Source: Flectonema sp. DT1601 (taxonomy: Eukaryota; Euglenozoa; Diplonemea; Diplonemida; Diplonemidae). From it: a DNA stretch of 64,000 bases. The stretch spans positions 124,001-188,000 of the forward strand of contig OZ025843.1 of the NCBI GenBank assembly GCA_964019425.1. Reading direction: 5' to 3'. Within the stretch, counting starts at the first letter, position 1. Each line of letters opens with the position of its first letter. Under the pieces are notes generated by a model. That model was not told where the DNA came from and did not search any database. It saw nothing but the letters and a program-made list of their open reading frames with translations. This document shows positions 34,086 to 46,089 of this stretch, piece after piece. The position numbers and the translations under genes were made by a program.

Positions 34086-35327
34086 TTACGAAGAAGGATG
34101 TTGCAGCTCTAATCGGGTTTTCCTCTCCCTCACAGCTTGGTCTAATACTGCAGCCCAGCAGGGAGGGAGATAGTCTCCGGATTGCTTCTCAGCCACATGA
34201 GGAATGTTCAAAAACCAATTTGGTAATAATCCAACTGGGATTTGAGAAAGACGTAAACCAGTCACCTGATACACAGCAGCCTCAAAATTATCAATTTTAG
34301 GGATCTTAAGGTGTAGGTACACCCTCGCGACATCGATCCCGAGTTGGGGGTCACTCAGTGTTTTAATTACTATTGATATTTCACACCAACCCTGAACTGT
34401 AATCATTCTTTGTTGTAGAAGTCGACCGAAGAGTTTCATCGCAGCGGAGGTATCACCTCGTTCTGCTAACACCCTCATGTGTGATGTTAGAGGTGGCTCG
34501 GTTATCTCAGAATCAGGTTTAATGACTTTCTCATAAAACGAATCGTATTTGTCCCAACACCTCGCGTGTCTGTACACCGCCAACATATAGCTGTTAACCT
34601 TCGAAGAAGCGAAGTTGCTATCGGAAGCTGATTGAAAAACTTTTTCACCATTAACTACATCCTTACTACGAGCACACACCTGAAGTATCCCATGAATCGT
34701 GTATTGATCCGGTGAAACTCCATAAAGTTGCATATCTGACAATACCCCTTGACACATTTTATAGTTTAAACACGACAAGATTGCTGCTTCGTAAACCTTT
34801 TTTGACGGTTCTAACTTATTAAAGCATTGCTTATATATTATATGTCCTAACGTTGGATTCCTCAGTCGAGACACAGCAAATATAACGTTTCTGTAATCAT
34901 GAGAAGTTGGTGATTCCATTGTGTTAAAGTAAGACAGCAGTCTGTCCGTCGCGTGTGGTCTTTTTTCAAGTCTGCAAAGGCAGTCTAAAATAGCACTTTT
35001 TAGTGCTGCGTCTGGTACTATTTTTCTTCGTTTAATCTCAGACAATATTTTTTCTGCTGCCCATAGTTTTCCTGATGTTCTGGAGATGTATAGAGCAACG
35101 CGATAAGTAGCAATACCTATTTCACAGTTGTTTTCTTTCATAATTTCTAAAGCAGTCATCAATCCTCCGATTCTGTTGTTTCGTAGCTGAGGATCGTGAA
35201 CTGCTGTAAAAGGTTCGAACCTCCATCCCAACAACAGAGCTGCCTCTTCATCTGTTTGACTGGATGCTATTTTTTGTTCAAAGTTGGTAATGTCAGCGAA
35301 TCTACGGATTCGGGTAATTCGAAACAT
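34086..35327 (-). CDS. Pentatricopeptide repeat protein, probably mitochondrial
   Basis: The product has 413 residues. The N-terminus MFRITRIRRFADI is basic and hydroxylated with no acidic residue at first, a plausible mitochondrial presequence. It contains degenerate 35-residue PPR units, for example KVYEAAILSCLNYKMCQGVL followed by DMQLYGVSPDQYTIHGILQV, and GEKVFQSASDSNFASSKVNSYMLAVYRH. PPR proteins bind organellar RNA; euglenozoan mitochondria use many of them in mitoribosomes and RNA processing. The exact family is not recognised. It lies 276 bp upstream of IFT80 and 116 bp downstream of the methyltransferase start, a compact arrangement typical of co-directional arrays. Confidence 0.8.
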   Translation of the reverse strand: MFRITRIRRFADITNFEQKIASSQTDEEAALLLGWRFEPFTAVHDPQLRNNRIGGLMTALEIMKENNCEIGIATYRVALYISRTSGKLWAAEKILSEIKRRKIVPDAALKSAILDCLCRLEKRPHATDRLLSYFNTMESPTSHDYRNVIFAVSRLRNPTLGHIIYKQCFNKLEPSKKVYEAAILSCLNYKMCQGVLSDMQLYGVSPDQYTIHGILQVCARSKDVVNGEKVFQSASDSNFASSKVNSYMLAVYRHARCWDKYDSFYEKVIKPDSEITEPPLTSHMRVLAERGDTSAAMKLFGRLLQQRMITVQGWCEISIVIKTLSDPQLGIDVARVYLHLKIPKIDNFEAAVYQVTGLRLSQIPVGLLPNWFLNIPHVAEKQSGDYLPPCWAAVLDQAVRERKTRLELQHPSS

Positions 35328-35442
35328 CTCCTCCCCATGTTTAAATAGTTTTTTTTTTTTTCTGAGAAAAAAAAAAAAAAGGTATAATCAAAAAATCCTT
35401 TCATGTAATCGTTTCGAATAATTAACTAATCAGGTTTAGCGA

Positions 35443-36255
35443 TCAAGCTTTACTTTCAGTAAAGACACCTCTAGATATTTTACGAACAGGTTCAGTAACA
35501 CCAGGTTGAGCAATGTAGTAGTACGTCGTACCGAAATGAAATCTACGGAGAGTTATGACACTGAGACCTGATTCTCTTGCGAACATATCGATTGGTTTGT
35601 TCCATATACAACCAAACTTCTTAGCATGAGAGACAGAACGAGATGAGAGCCAATCATTTATCCATTTGTAGTGACCAGTACCATGTTCAAGAAGAAGGAT
35701 GTATCCGTCGGGTTTACAAACTCTTTGTAATTCCTTTAGTACTCTGATGGGATCTTCATAGGAACACAATCCGAAAGTCTCAACAACGGTATCAAAGGTG
35801 TTGTCTGGAAAAGGAACATCCGCAGCATTTGCTTTTTGGAGATTATAATTTTCAACAGGAACCTCTCTCTCAATCAATTTCTCCTCCAATACCCTCAGCA
35901 TATTCTCAGATTGATCACAGTATGTTACAACATTATTTGATCGTTGAAGATATTTTATATTCCTGCCAGTGCCTGATCCCATCTCTAATACATTTCCTTC
36001 AGCATATCCCATAAGCCATCTCCTCAGGATGTTCACTCCCATCGACCTCTCATCACTATTTATTTGATTATCATAAGTTGTTGCGATCGCATTAAATGTT
36101 GCTAGTCTCTGATTCTCTGGTAGGTTGACTCTGTCATAGTCTATTTTATCTCCCAAATTATCTCTTTTTCCTATCAGATTTCCAACATGAATTCCTATGT
36201 AACCCGTCACTCCCACACCAATGCTAACGGCTGCTACACGACCGTATCCGGACAT
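35443..36255 (-). CDS. Membrane-anchored class I methyltransferase (OMS1/METTL7-like)
   Basis: The product has 270 residues. An N-terminal hydrophobic segment (VAAVSIGVGVTGYIGIHVGNLI) is followed by a Rossmann SAM-binding domain. It has motif I NVLEMGSGTGRNIKYL at about residue 90, an acidic end of strand 2 (YCDQSENML), DVPFPDNTFDTVVETFGLCS and the post-I LLLEHGTGHY. Domain order and the single N-terminal helix resemble mitochondrial OMS1, METTL7 and related UbiE-like methyltransferases. The substrate is not evident. Location in the mitochondrial inner membrane or the ER is inferred from the anchor. The start is the first ATG; upstream is an A-rich leader. Confidence 0.82.
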   Translation of the reverse strand: MSGYGRVAAVSIGVGVTGYIGIHVGNLIGKRDNLGDKIDYDRVNLPENQRLATFNAIATTYDNQINSDERSMGVNILRRWLMGYAEGNVLEMGSGTGRNIKYLQRSNNVVTYCDQSENMLRVLEEKLIEREVPVENYNLQKANAADVPFPDNTFDTVVETFGLCSYEDPIRVLKELQRVCKPDGYILLLEHGTGHYKWINDWLSSRSVSHAKKFGCIWNKPIDMFARESGLSVITLRRFHFGTTYYYIAQPGVTEPVRKISRGVFTESKA

Positions 36256-36599
36256 AGCTGAATTGACTTTTTATTTTTTTTTTAAAAATAGAAATATAAA
36301 TAAATATATTGGAGGACCTAATCACGGGAGTTGGAACGATTAATACCTCAGTTGTCCAGCTTATCCAGAAGAACAGATTATAATGTCAGATGGAAGATTG
36401 TTAGAAAAAACGACTGTTTGGTGAAAACAATTTTAAGAATCAAAACTGCTAACTATAAAGATGACTGTTTTTTTTTTCCAGATTTATAACCAGTTATGAA
36501 CACATGAAAAAAAAAAAGGGGTTGAAAAGAACGGGGGAAAATAATTATGAGTGTGTGCTTTTTTTTTTTTTTTTTTTTTCTCGCCCTGTTCCATATTTT

Positions 36600-36633
<34 letters not shown>

Positions 36634-38214
36634 CTCTCCTCCTACTGCTAAGCACTACAGCTGTTTGCTTTACTACATGCATTTTTGGGATTATTTTTTT
36701 TTTTTTTTCTTTTCTTTCCGGATCAGGAAACTTTTTATTATCAACATGTCAGGGATGGTTGATGAGTGTGTGTTTTTCCTTTAAGGTTCAACAGCATTTG
36801 TTTTTTTTTTTTTTTTTTTCAACCTTTTTAAAAACACTCAGTTTAGAAAAAAATATATCGTACAAAAAAATCAAAAAAAAAAAAAAAAATCATAAAAATC
36901 TCGTAGAAATACGTAGTTAGGACCATCTCTTCGACCGTGTCAACAAACTAATTAGATAAAAGATAATCTCGCTTTGTTTTTGTTGTTGCTGTTGTTAAGT
37001 GAGCTATGGTGGAGCCAACTTCAAACATCAGTTTGTGTCAACCTAACTAGATATTAGTTTACAGTCCCCAGCAAAAGTAATAAATTTCAAAAAAAAAAAA
37101 AAAAAAAACCGATTTCAATTCTCATTCTTTGCTTTTTCTCATAAGAGCAGCAAAGAGTCAGCCTCATTCTTTTCATGTTTTTCTTTTTTTTTTTTCAGTC
37201 AACGTTGAGAAATCCAACATAAATGGTGAACGACAGCGTTTGCAATCCTGCCTTCAGTAATATACAACACTTAAATAAAATAGGGGGGTTCTTCTACATC
37301 GGGATATGCTTTAAGGGAAATCAGTCACTCTGTACCATTTTAAAAAACAGTTCATTTAGGCTAACAAGTCCAGAGCCTCTGACAACGACATAGCCTGCCG
37401 CTCTCGTCGACAGCTGATTCTTGAGAGAGGGACCAGGTAATATATATTTTTTTGAAACTAACAACGAATGACTTGGGGGGGAATAAACAAAGGATTTTAA
37501 ATTTTGTTTGTGCGCAACCGGAAACAAACCTATAAAGTAAGGGTGTTAACGTTACGCTGCCACAACTCTCTTTCGCTCGTAAAACATGTCTTCGAGATAT
37601 AAAAAAAAAAAAAAAAAAAAATTGAAAGGTCGAAGGCTACAACCACTCAGATAACTTTAAATGAAAATACACAACATGAAATTACAAATATTGTGCTGGG
37701 AAAGTTGGTTTAGCTAAGGTGAGTTTTTTTTGTATTCCAATGGTCTCTAACCTCTTCCTAAAGCAAAAAAAAATAAAAATAAAAAACTCTCAATTCCGAA
37801 ATCGTCATTGGGACGCATAATTTGATTCTTAAGAACACTGGGTAAATGTTACAAATACAGTAGTATTTTTCCTTCTCCTCAGTGAGCATCGGCTTCTCTT
37901 CCAAAACGACAACTCAAGGAGGGGTCGGGGAATGAAAAATTTTCTTGACTTCAAAAAAAAAAAAAAAGGGTGGTATTGGGAATGAAAGTTGAGCATATTT
38001 ATGAAGAAATAAATATTTATATTGTACCAGAGTAAACTAATACTAATAGTAAATGTTAGTTTGATACAGCGACTGAATGGATATAAGTGAACTGTTGCAG
38101 ATGACGCAGGACTTTTTACATTATAATTAATGTTTCTAACTTAGCTGCATACACGACTCAAAAAAAAAAAAAAAAAAAAAAAAAATAGTGGGGTTCAAAA
38201 GAAAAGAGAAGAAC
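36256..38214. other. Repeat-rich spacer upstream of the methyltransferase
   Basis: It contains long T runs (36600-36633), the inverted repeat E copy (37500-37604), the family F copy (37985-38155) and A runs. No gene is seen. Confidence 0.6.
37500..37604 (-). repeat. Repeat E, inverted copy
   Basis: Reverse complement of 22556-22662 with very few differences. It is followed by a run of about 20 A. Confidence 0.8.
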
Positions 38215-38856
38215 TTACTTTTCAGGTTCGAAATCGGCAACAAGTCCAGCGATAAACTTGTATGCAGACCCCCAAGCTTCACGTTCTTCGGTTGTGAAGT
38301 TGTTTCCTGAAATGGTTGAGATAGAAACCAATAACTCATCACCGAATATCAACAAAGCTTCTTCAACAGGTAATTGGTATTCCTCAATTCTAGAGTTGAG
38401 ACTCGTTGCGACTGTTTGAACATTAGCGACGTTAAGAATTTGTTTAACAGCGGTATCAACTGTAAGAATTATCTTCTGGACTTGTTCATCATTATTTAAA
38501 GGCTCTGATGATGTTCTGTGTTTTAGTAATTTCTCATGCATCGCTTTACCGAAATTTTCTCTTGGTAAATTGGTCCATGACTTAATCACAAGGTCAACTT
38601 GAATTGGGCTCAAATGCTCCTGCCAGCTGGGAGGTGCTCTACCTCCGTCTTCAAAGTGCGTTGAGTCCAATGTGAGTTTTTCACCATCTCCATTTTTATC
38701 AACTGATGGAACGTACATTCCGGTAGCCCAACTTTTTCTATGTTTTAATTCATACATCCACTCGTCTGTTTGCATTTCATCTTCTGGCTTGTGCTCGGCG
38801 TTGTTCAGACCCATTAGGGCTTCCTCAGACCCTTCCATTTCAGCCAGCATTTCCAT
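38215..38856 (-). CDS. Globin-fold protein lacking the proximal histidine
   Basis: The product has about 213 residues, starting MEMLAEMEGSEEALMGLNN directly after an A-rich leader; an upstream ATG would add 36 unlikely residues. Residues from about 95 follow the globin pattern: LSPIQVDLVIKSW (A helix), then helices with VQKIILTVDTAVKQIL, EEYQLPVEEALLIFGDELL (F-G) and FTTEEREAWGSAYKFIAGLV (H helix, with the usual EAW..AY). At the place of the haem-binding proximal His (F8) an Ile is found (SRIEEY), so haem coordination in the usual way is unlikely. The N-terminal 90 residues are unrelated. The frame ends at a TAA inside GTAAGT, which could instead be a 5' splice site. Possible sensor or structural globin; role unknown. 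Confidence 0.6.
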   Translation of the reverse strand: MEMLAEMEGSEEALMGLNNAEHKPEDEMQTDEWMYELKHRKSWATGMYVPSVDKNGDGEKLTLDSTHFEDGGRAPPSWQEHLSPIQVDLVIKSWTNLPRENFGKAMHEKLLKHRTSSEPLNNDEQVQKIILTVDTAVKQILNVANVQTVATSLNSRIEEYQLPVEEALLIFGDELLVSISTISGNNFTTEEREAWGSAYKFIAGLVADFEPEK

Positions 38857-40388
<1,532 letters not shown>

Positions 40389-40857
40389 CTACTCTGGAGG
40401 AGGTGAACCTTGACTCTGACCAACAATACCGAATTGAGGCGATGGCGATCCGGTAATTTTCACCGAAGAATTATTCGGAGATTCCAAAGGAAGTATCGGT
40501 CCTTCGATAAGAGACCCACCGAAGATATTTCCCATAGATTCTTGCCGAGGATTACGTCCTTGAATTCTGTTTTTTTTTTTTTTTTTTTAAATTACACAAC
40601 TACCTCTCTACATATCACACATCAATCACATACGATATAGGAACCATACCGACATTCGACAGTGTTGGAGTAGTCGATCCCAACGCTGGAGATGACAGAG
40701 GGAACTCTTTACTAGTTTCAAAATCATTGACGGGAGACTCTGAGTTGTTATTCATCAGCTCAATACACATTGGGTTGACTAAATCTCTACCTCCTTCATA
40801 TCTATTCGGTGATTGTACTGGAGTCATACCGGGTGTGCAGGGAGACCCCGTGGACAT
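40389..40857 (-). CDS. Small Ser/Pro-rich protein, two exons
   Basis: Exons 40857-40634 and 40566-40389 flank a 67-bp intron (TC|GTATGTG ... A(19)CAG|AATTC). The joined protein has about 133 residues, starting MSTGSPCTPGMTPVQSP and ending GQSQGSPPPE. The reading frame is kept across the splice, and the second exon is open to its TAG. The composition (Ser, Pro, Gly, Asn, with several SP/TP dipeptides) suggests a disordered protein that could be phosphorylated by proline-directed kinases. No family is recognised. The intron is the shortest found here and has the same A-rich acceptor as the others. Confidence 0.65.
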
Positions 40858-41148
40858 AATTTAGAATTACTCCTGAAGAAATAATTTACTCACATGAGAA
40901 TCGAATATTAAAAATCGTTGTCAAGTTGGCGTTCGTTACCAAACGACACTATTTTATCTTGATATGTCCCCTTCATCTGAATCTACCCATTTTGAGTATG
41001 TTGTGTACTTTAGCTGCTAATTAAAATATTTTATACTTTTTTTTTTTTTTTAAATTGAAGCTAGAGAGAGAGTTGTTTACGAAAAGGGAAATTTTCAATT
41101 TCAAGGTTCGAATATTACACTCCCGCTTCAATTCATAACTGACCTGTC

Positions 41149-41179
<31 letters not shown>

Positions 41180-42012
41180 ATTTTACTTACCAATTTTGTT
41201 TAACTAAAATGCACGTATCTGTAAGCTGGTTGGGTTATGGCTCACTTTGTCGGAAAACAAAAAAAAAAAAAAAAAAAAAAAAAATTGAGGAACTTTTTTT
41301 ACCTCAAAAGAGAAGAAACCTGGGAACAGATGTCCAATAGAAATAATATAACATCACGGCAAGGTTTTTTTTTTTTGGGTCACGGGAGGATTGAATGTTT
41401 GAATTTGTAAAATACAACTGTTTTGTATCGCGTTAACATAGCGATAGTTTAACATCTGTTAAGGATACAGTGAACTATGATGATGCTTAACTTAGCCTTT
41501 TAAAGTAACTATTTTGGTTTTCGAGAGTAATCCATATACCTCTTACCTCTATTCTCTCATCATCAGTTATGGTGTGGAAGTAAGTCAGTCAATTATTAAA
41601 ACTGAAAGCACTCCAGTTTGCAGGACTGGAGTGTTAGTTACTTTTGTTTATTTTTATTACAATATCACGGGGGGGAGTAGGGAAGACAGATCCAGAATAA
41701 ATTAGTCGAATACAAAAAAAACGACTGCTCGCACAATAACCTTTTTTTTTTTCAGTAAACTGAATAAAATACGCTTTCCTCTCTGATGCGCTGTTAATAT
41801 CATTTCTTGACAGCGACTACGGCAACCTCATCCAGTTAGAATATGAGTTTGTTATAAAATAGTGCACTAAATCAAGATAATTTTACTTTTTTTTTTTTGC
41901 TTCTGCTGTTCGATAGAACACTGAGTCTTAATCTCATATAACTTGTCTCCCTTGAGCTTTCATCAAAAACAAGTTCTGAGTCATTCAGTTTGTGTTGACA
42001 TTTTCTATTTTC

Positions 42013-42046
<34 letters not shown>

Positions 42047-42566
42047 TTCTAATTGTTCATGAAAGCCTCGTCAAGACACAGGCTAAACAGTTACTTCATC
42101 ATCTAACCACTTTTGACAGGTAGATGTTCAGAGAGAACCCTGGTGGTCCACTATAGAACCACTAAAGGTAATCTATAGATTTGAGAGGACAATTATCTCA
42201 AAATGAAGCTGCTCCCGTAGACATCACAGAAGGACTACCTGATTCAGTAGTTTGACTCATCACTTCGTCTGCTGTTCCATAAAACATTTTGGAATACGTA
42301 GTTTTCAGGAGCCTTAATCTTATATAACTTGGTCCCCTTTAAGCTTTCATCAAAAACAAGTTTCGGGCCATTCAGTTAGTTTGGTGTGTCTCTGCCATTC
42401 CATTTCAAAAAATAATTGTTCATGAAAGCCTCGTCAAGACACAGGCTACTTCATCCTTTAACCACTTTGACAGGTAGATGTCCAAAGAGAACCCCCTGAT
42501 GGTCCAGCGTTGCCTAACACTATAGAACCACTAAAGGTAATCTATAGATTTGAGAGGACAATTATC
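40858..42566. other. Spacer with satellite copy and duplicated gene end
   Basis: It contains A/T runs, a single satellite-type copy at about 41395-41560, a diverged pseudo-LTR-like repeat at 41836-41995, and the duplicated 3' end of the Trp-rich gene (see next entry). Confidence 0.6.
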
Positions 42567-42650
42567 TCAAAATGAAGCTGCTCCCGTAGACATCACAGAA
42601 GGACTACCTGATTCAGTAGTTTGACTCATCACTTCGTCGCGTAAGAATAA
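41903..42650. repeat. Tandem duplication including last codons of the Trp-rich gene
   Basis: The unit is about 360-390 bp: a pseudo-LTR-related piece (CTGCTGTTC... to CATCAAAAACAAG) followed by ATTGTTCATGAAAGCCTCG and the last codons of the downstream-reading gene. First copy 41903-42262; second about 42263-42637, which merges into the intact gene. The copies differ by small changes and an A run at about 42014. Confidence 0.75.
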
Positions 42651-44765
42651 TGCTTCTTCTTCCTTGTGAGTTATGTCTTCGATTATTTGTTTTTCCAACT
42701 CCTCTTCGTGATGATCAATCAACTCATCCGACGTTAACGGTACATAGAAATTAGTGAGATTAAGAGCTCTGAGAATAGTTATGAATGAGAATGACTGTTC
42801 CGGTGATATCAATGCCAACAATGTGCTGTGTTGTTGATCAGTTGGTTGAGTATCTTGATTAATTCGAGTGAGGAATAGTTGAAGGTCTTCTTCAGAGATT
42901 CGAGAGCTTTGCTCTTCTTTATCATGAAACCAATCGATTCGACTTTTTACTTCAGCAGGTGAAATCTGTAAATCAAACCAATCAACTCTGACCTGTAAGT
43001 CTTCAGAAGATAGTAGGGTGCTGGTTTGAGTTTCAGGAAGTGATGGATACTTTAAAAAAAACCATATCCTCTGAAGTAGTTCCATGTTTGTAGCTCTCAC
43101 TCCAGTGTTTGCGTCACAACTTGAATTTATCCATAATACTCCAGTTGCTTCTATGTCAAGTTCGTGATCCCACTGAGACAACGGACACAGTGAATTCAAA
43201 ACTGTAGCTTCAGCTAATTCTAAATATTTCTGTTCTGTTTTCAATAAAATTTTTAAATCTTGTTGGCTGCCAACTAATTTCGCAGTTCCCTTCAAAAAAT
43301 CATTATAAACATCTTTAGAAGTCCACCACGGAGCTATACAAGGATTATTTTTGTACTGCCAAACTTTATTGTCATCTGCTTGTTTGTGATATGAATATGT
43401 ACAGGCTGGTTGTTTCCACCAGTTTCCTAACATCCATTGCCGACGTATGTCTAATTCAGCTTCCGTTGCGACTGTCGTAAGAGAATCTCTGGAAGAAGCT
43501 TTCCAAAGCAGACCATCAAGGAAGAAATCATCAATAAATAAAGGTGAATGATACCAACATTCTGTCAGACTTGTGAAAAATGCTGCTCTGCGATGCTGCT
43601 CTGTCCATGTACAGAATGGAGATGTCGATGAAGACAGCGACATAGACATCGTTGAGGAGTCATTTTTTAATTTCCATGCCATTCCATCTGGATAGCTGTC
43701 TCCTTCAAGCATCCATAAGTTGTTAGCGACCCAACTGGATCTGATTTCAATATTGTCGTCATCTGTGTACTGTTCTCTCCAGGAGGATTCGTTTTCTTTA
43801 AAGAGTTGAAGACTTAGTCTGTCCTGCCACTTCGCAGAGACAAAAACTTCCTTTTTTTGTAATGCACTTGATGATTGTTTTCTCGTTGCGTAGTCAAGAC
43901 GCCATTTTTCAGTTGTCCACCAATGACCTGATGTGTAGTAAAGAGATCTCTCAAGTTGTGTTTTTGGTGTTCCCGGTTCTGAGTCATTTTCATTTGCAGC
44001 ATTCCATCTGGTGTGACCATTTTCCCAATCAATTCGGTAGCGTTCGTGTTGCCACCATAGTATAGAATTATAATATTCTGCGCGTACCTCTATCTCTTGA
44101 TCTGTTGTTTGAATTGAAGATTCCTCGAGGACTGCTTTCCAGGGAGATGGTCCGGATTTAGTTCGAGTTTTTTCATAGTTTTTACGATATTTTGGTTTCT
44201 TCCACCATTCATAGTCATCGTCGATAGAGTAGAATGGCTGATCACTGGTTTCACTCTTTTCTTTAATGATTTCATAAAATTGGTGACGAACGTATGTAAG
44301 TAACTGAACCTCGTGAACTAAAGGATCGCAACTAGAACTGACTGATCGAACTCTCGATTGTCTTCGCTGATGTCGTTGTAATGATTTCTGCTTATGATCA
44401 TTCTCAAGAAGTTCTCTCTCTCGACGTAATCTCTTATATTCATCACCAGGTATTCTATTTTGACTTTCCTCTATTACTCGAAGTACCTCAGACGGTACTC
44501 TGTTACGAAGTGGTGATGCAGCATTTAGTGGTTTCTTTTGTTCTTCAAACCATTCCAACACACAAGTATAAATATCCTGTCCTCTCTCAACAGAGTCGTA
44601 CACTGATACTAACTGTCTGACTGTTATGTGTTTTAACCGCTCTAAAACATCACAATCAAAGGTGTGTCCTTCTTCTTCACAGTCGGTAACTAACTTTCTT
44701 GCAGCGACTCCAAGGCCTTCTAAGTCTTGTCGTGTTGTGTCATCCGTCATTGCGATCTTGGTCAC
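42567..44765 (-). CDS. Trp-rich repeat protein, family unknown
   Basis: The product has 732 residues, with no recognised domain and no signal peptide or TM helix. Residues about 180-520 carry seven or eight degenerate units of 40-55 residues around paired tryptophans. The best are YEWWKKPKYRKNYEK, ILWWQHERYRIDWENG and HWWTTEKWRLDYATR; later ones include NNLWMLEGDSY, ECWYHSPLFIDDF, GNWWKQPACTYSY and APWWTSKDVYNDF. The pattern is roughly WW-x4-YR-x-[DN]-[WY]-[EA]. The N-terminal 140 residues are helical with a basic stretch (KSLQRHQRRQSRVRSVSSS). The C-terminal part is acidic and helical, with another repeat pair (LQVRVDWFDLQ, EVKSRIDWFHD). It could be a structural or cytoskeletal protein; this is a guess. 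The last codons are duplicated downstream. Confidence 0.8.
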   Translation of the reverse strand: MTKIAMTDDTTRQDLEGLGVAARKLVTDCEEEGHTFDCDVLERLKHITVRQLVSVYDSVERGQDIYTCVLEWFEEQKKPLNAASPLRNRVPSEVLRVIEESQNRIPGDEYKRLRRERELLENDHKQKSLQRHQRRQSRVRSVSSSCDPLVHEVQLLTYVRHQFYEIIKEKSETSDQPFYSIDDDYEWWKKPKYRKNYEKTRTKSGPSPWKAVLEESSIQTTDQEIEVRAEYYNSILWWQHERYRIDWENGHTRWNAANENDSEPGTPKTQLERSLYYTSGHWWTTEKWRLDYATRKQSSSALQKKEVFVSAKWQDRLSLQLFKENESSWREQYTDDDNIEIRSSWVANNLWMLEGDSYPDGMAWKLKNDSSTMSMSLSSSTSPFCTWTEQHRRAAFFTSLTECWYHSPLFIDDFFLDGLLWKASSRDSLTTVATEAELDIRRQWMLGNWWKQPACTYSYHKQADDNKVWQYKNNPCIAPWWTSKDVYNDFLKGTAKLVGSQQDLKILLKTEQKYLELAEATVLNSLCPLSQWDHELDIEATGVLWINSSCDANTGVRATNMELLQRIWFFLKYPSLPETQTSTLLSSEDLQVRVDWFDLQISPAEVKSRIDWFHDKEEQSSRISEEDLQLFLTRINQDTQPTDQQHSTLLALISPEQSFSFITILRALNLTNFYVPLTSDELIDHHEEELEKQIIEDITHKEEEALFLRDEVMSQTTESGSPSVMSTGAASF

Positions 44766-44952
44766 CTGATATAAGAGAGAGATTTGAAATAAAATTCAGA
44801 AAAAACAAAAAAAAAAGGATTATTTTAGCTATGTTTTGAGCAAGTATTTTAGCTAGGAATGAAAATACATGGTTGGGGATAAAAAGGAAAGGGCAAGATT
44901 TTTCTTTTTTTTTTTTTTTTTTTTTTTGAAAAAAGGATGGAAAAAAACCGAT

Positions 44953-46089
44953 TTATAACACCACCACCCCAACACATGACTGGCTTACTACGGGACTTAG
45001 AAGACTTCGATTCGCATCAGATAAAATTATTTTCTTTAATGAACGACACTTTGCTAAGAAATTATCTCCAACAGAAGCAACGCATTCAACACCTCTGAGG
45101 TCTACCTTTGTAAGTGAGGAACAGCTGCAAAGAAAACCATTTCCTATGGTACGAACGCTCGACAACGACGATAATTTTAATTTACGAAGCGAACGACACC
45201 TGACTAGAAAAAAACTTCCTATCGCAGTAACATTTCCGAAACTTGATAAATCTATATCCAAAAGTGACTTACATCCGACTAAAAAACCAACTTTAACAGC
45301 GGTGAGACTTCGCAGACCAGATAAGTTAATCTTCGTAAGCGATGAACATTCTGACAAGAAGCCATCACCAATTGAAGTTACACTACACAAATTCGATAAA
45401 TCGAGTTCTTTTAATGAGTAACACTTCGTAAGGAAAAATTCTCTGATGGTTGTCAGATTACTAAAACCTGACATGTCGAGATTCTGAAGAGAACGACAGC
45501 ACCAGAGAAACGACGATCCAATAGTCGTAACGTTTCTCAGAGGTAGCAGATTAATTTCCGTCATTGAAATGCACATAGCGCAAAAGGTTTCTTCAATGTT
45601 GACTGTACTACTAAGACCTGACAAATCTACAGCTGTAAGAGATTTATTTCCAGATAAAAAACTTTCTGATACAGACACAATTGAATAATCCGGATAATCA
45701 AAAATTATTTTTTCAATTCCTGGGGGTAAGTATCTTCCTGGGAATTCAAATACACCGTCCTCCGTGAAAGTCGTTGTGTCAACACGTAAATTATCTTTAG
45801 AACATTGAGTTAGTAGTAATTGTTTCATGGAATTGTCAGTAAACCAACTCTTATCAAACAGTCGTTGTCTTTGTGATATTATAAATTCAGATCCACCGAC
45901 AACTGCGTGAGATGTTATCTTGTCTTTTAAAGAAAGGATTTCACCCTCGAACATCACTTGGAGGTTATTGTTATGAATATTCCATTGATCACAAGCATTC
46001 TTGAGTAACTCGACAACAATTGTGGTAACGCCAACTGTGAATGTTGTCGATGGCAATCCAAGATCTGGACACACCACAGAGACCTCCAT
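44953..46089 (-). CDS. Ubiquitin-like/LRR (BspA-like) protein
   Basis: The product has 378 residues and the same design as the gene at 3414-4070: an N-terminal beta-grasp-like part (MEVSVVCPDLGLPSTTFTV), a spacer with DKSWFTDNSMKQLLL, then about nine leucine-rich repeats of 23-25 residues (SLKELDLSNLCSVTSIGDGF type) with a conserved Cys before each turn. The repeats are more diverged than in the 1.6-2.7 kb array, so this copy is older and more stable. The ATG is directly preceded by a run of 18 A after CAGC. There is no signal peptide, so it is probably intracellular. Function unknown; protein binding is likely from the LRRs. Confidence 0.85.
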   Translation of the reverse strand: MEVSVVCPDLGLPSTTFTVGVTTIVVELLKNACDQWNIHNNNLQVMFEGEILSLKDKITSHAVVGGSEFIISQRQRLFDKSWFTDNSMKQLLLTQCSKDNLRVDTTTFTEDGVFEFPGRYLPPGIEKIIFDYPDYSIVSVSESFLSGNKSLTAVDLSGLSSTVNIEETFCAMCISMTEINLLPLRNVTTIGSSFLWCCRSLQNLDMSGFSNLTTIREFFLTKCYSLKELDLSNLCSVTSIGDGFLSECSSLTKINLSGLRSLTAVKVGFLVGCKSLLDIDLSSFGNVTAIGSFFLVRCRSLRKLKLSSLSSVRTIGNGFLCSCSSLTKVDLRGVECVASVGDNFLAKCRSLKKIILSDANRSLLSPVVSQSCVGVVVL

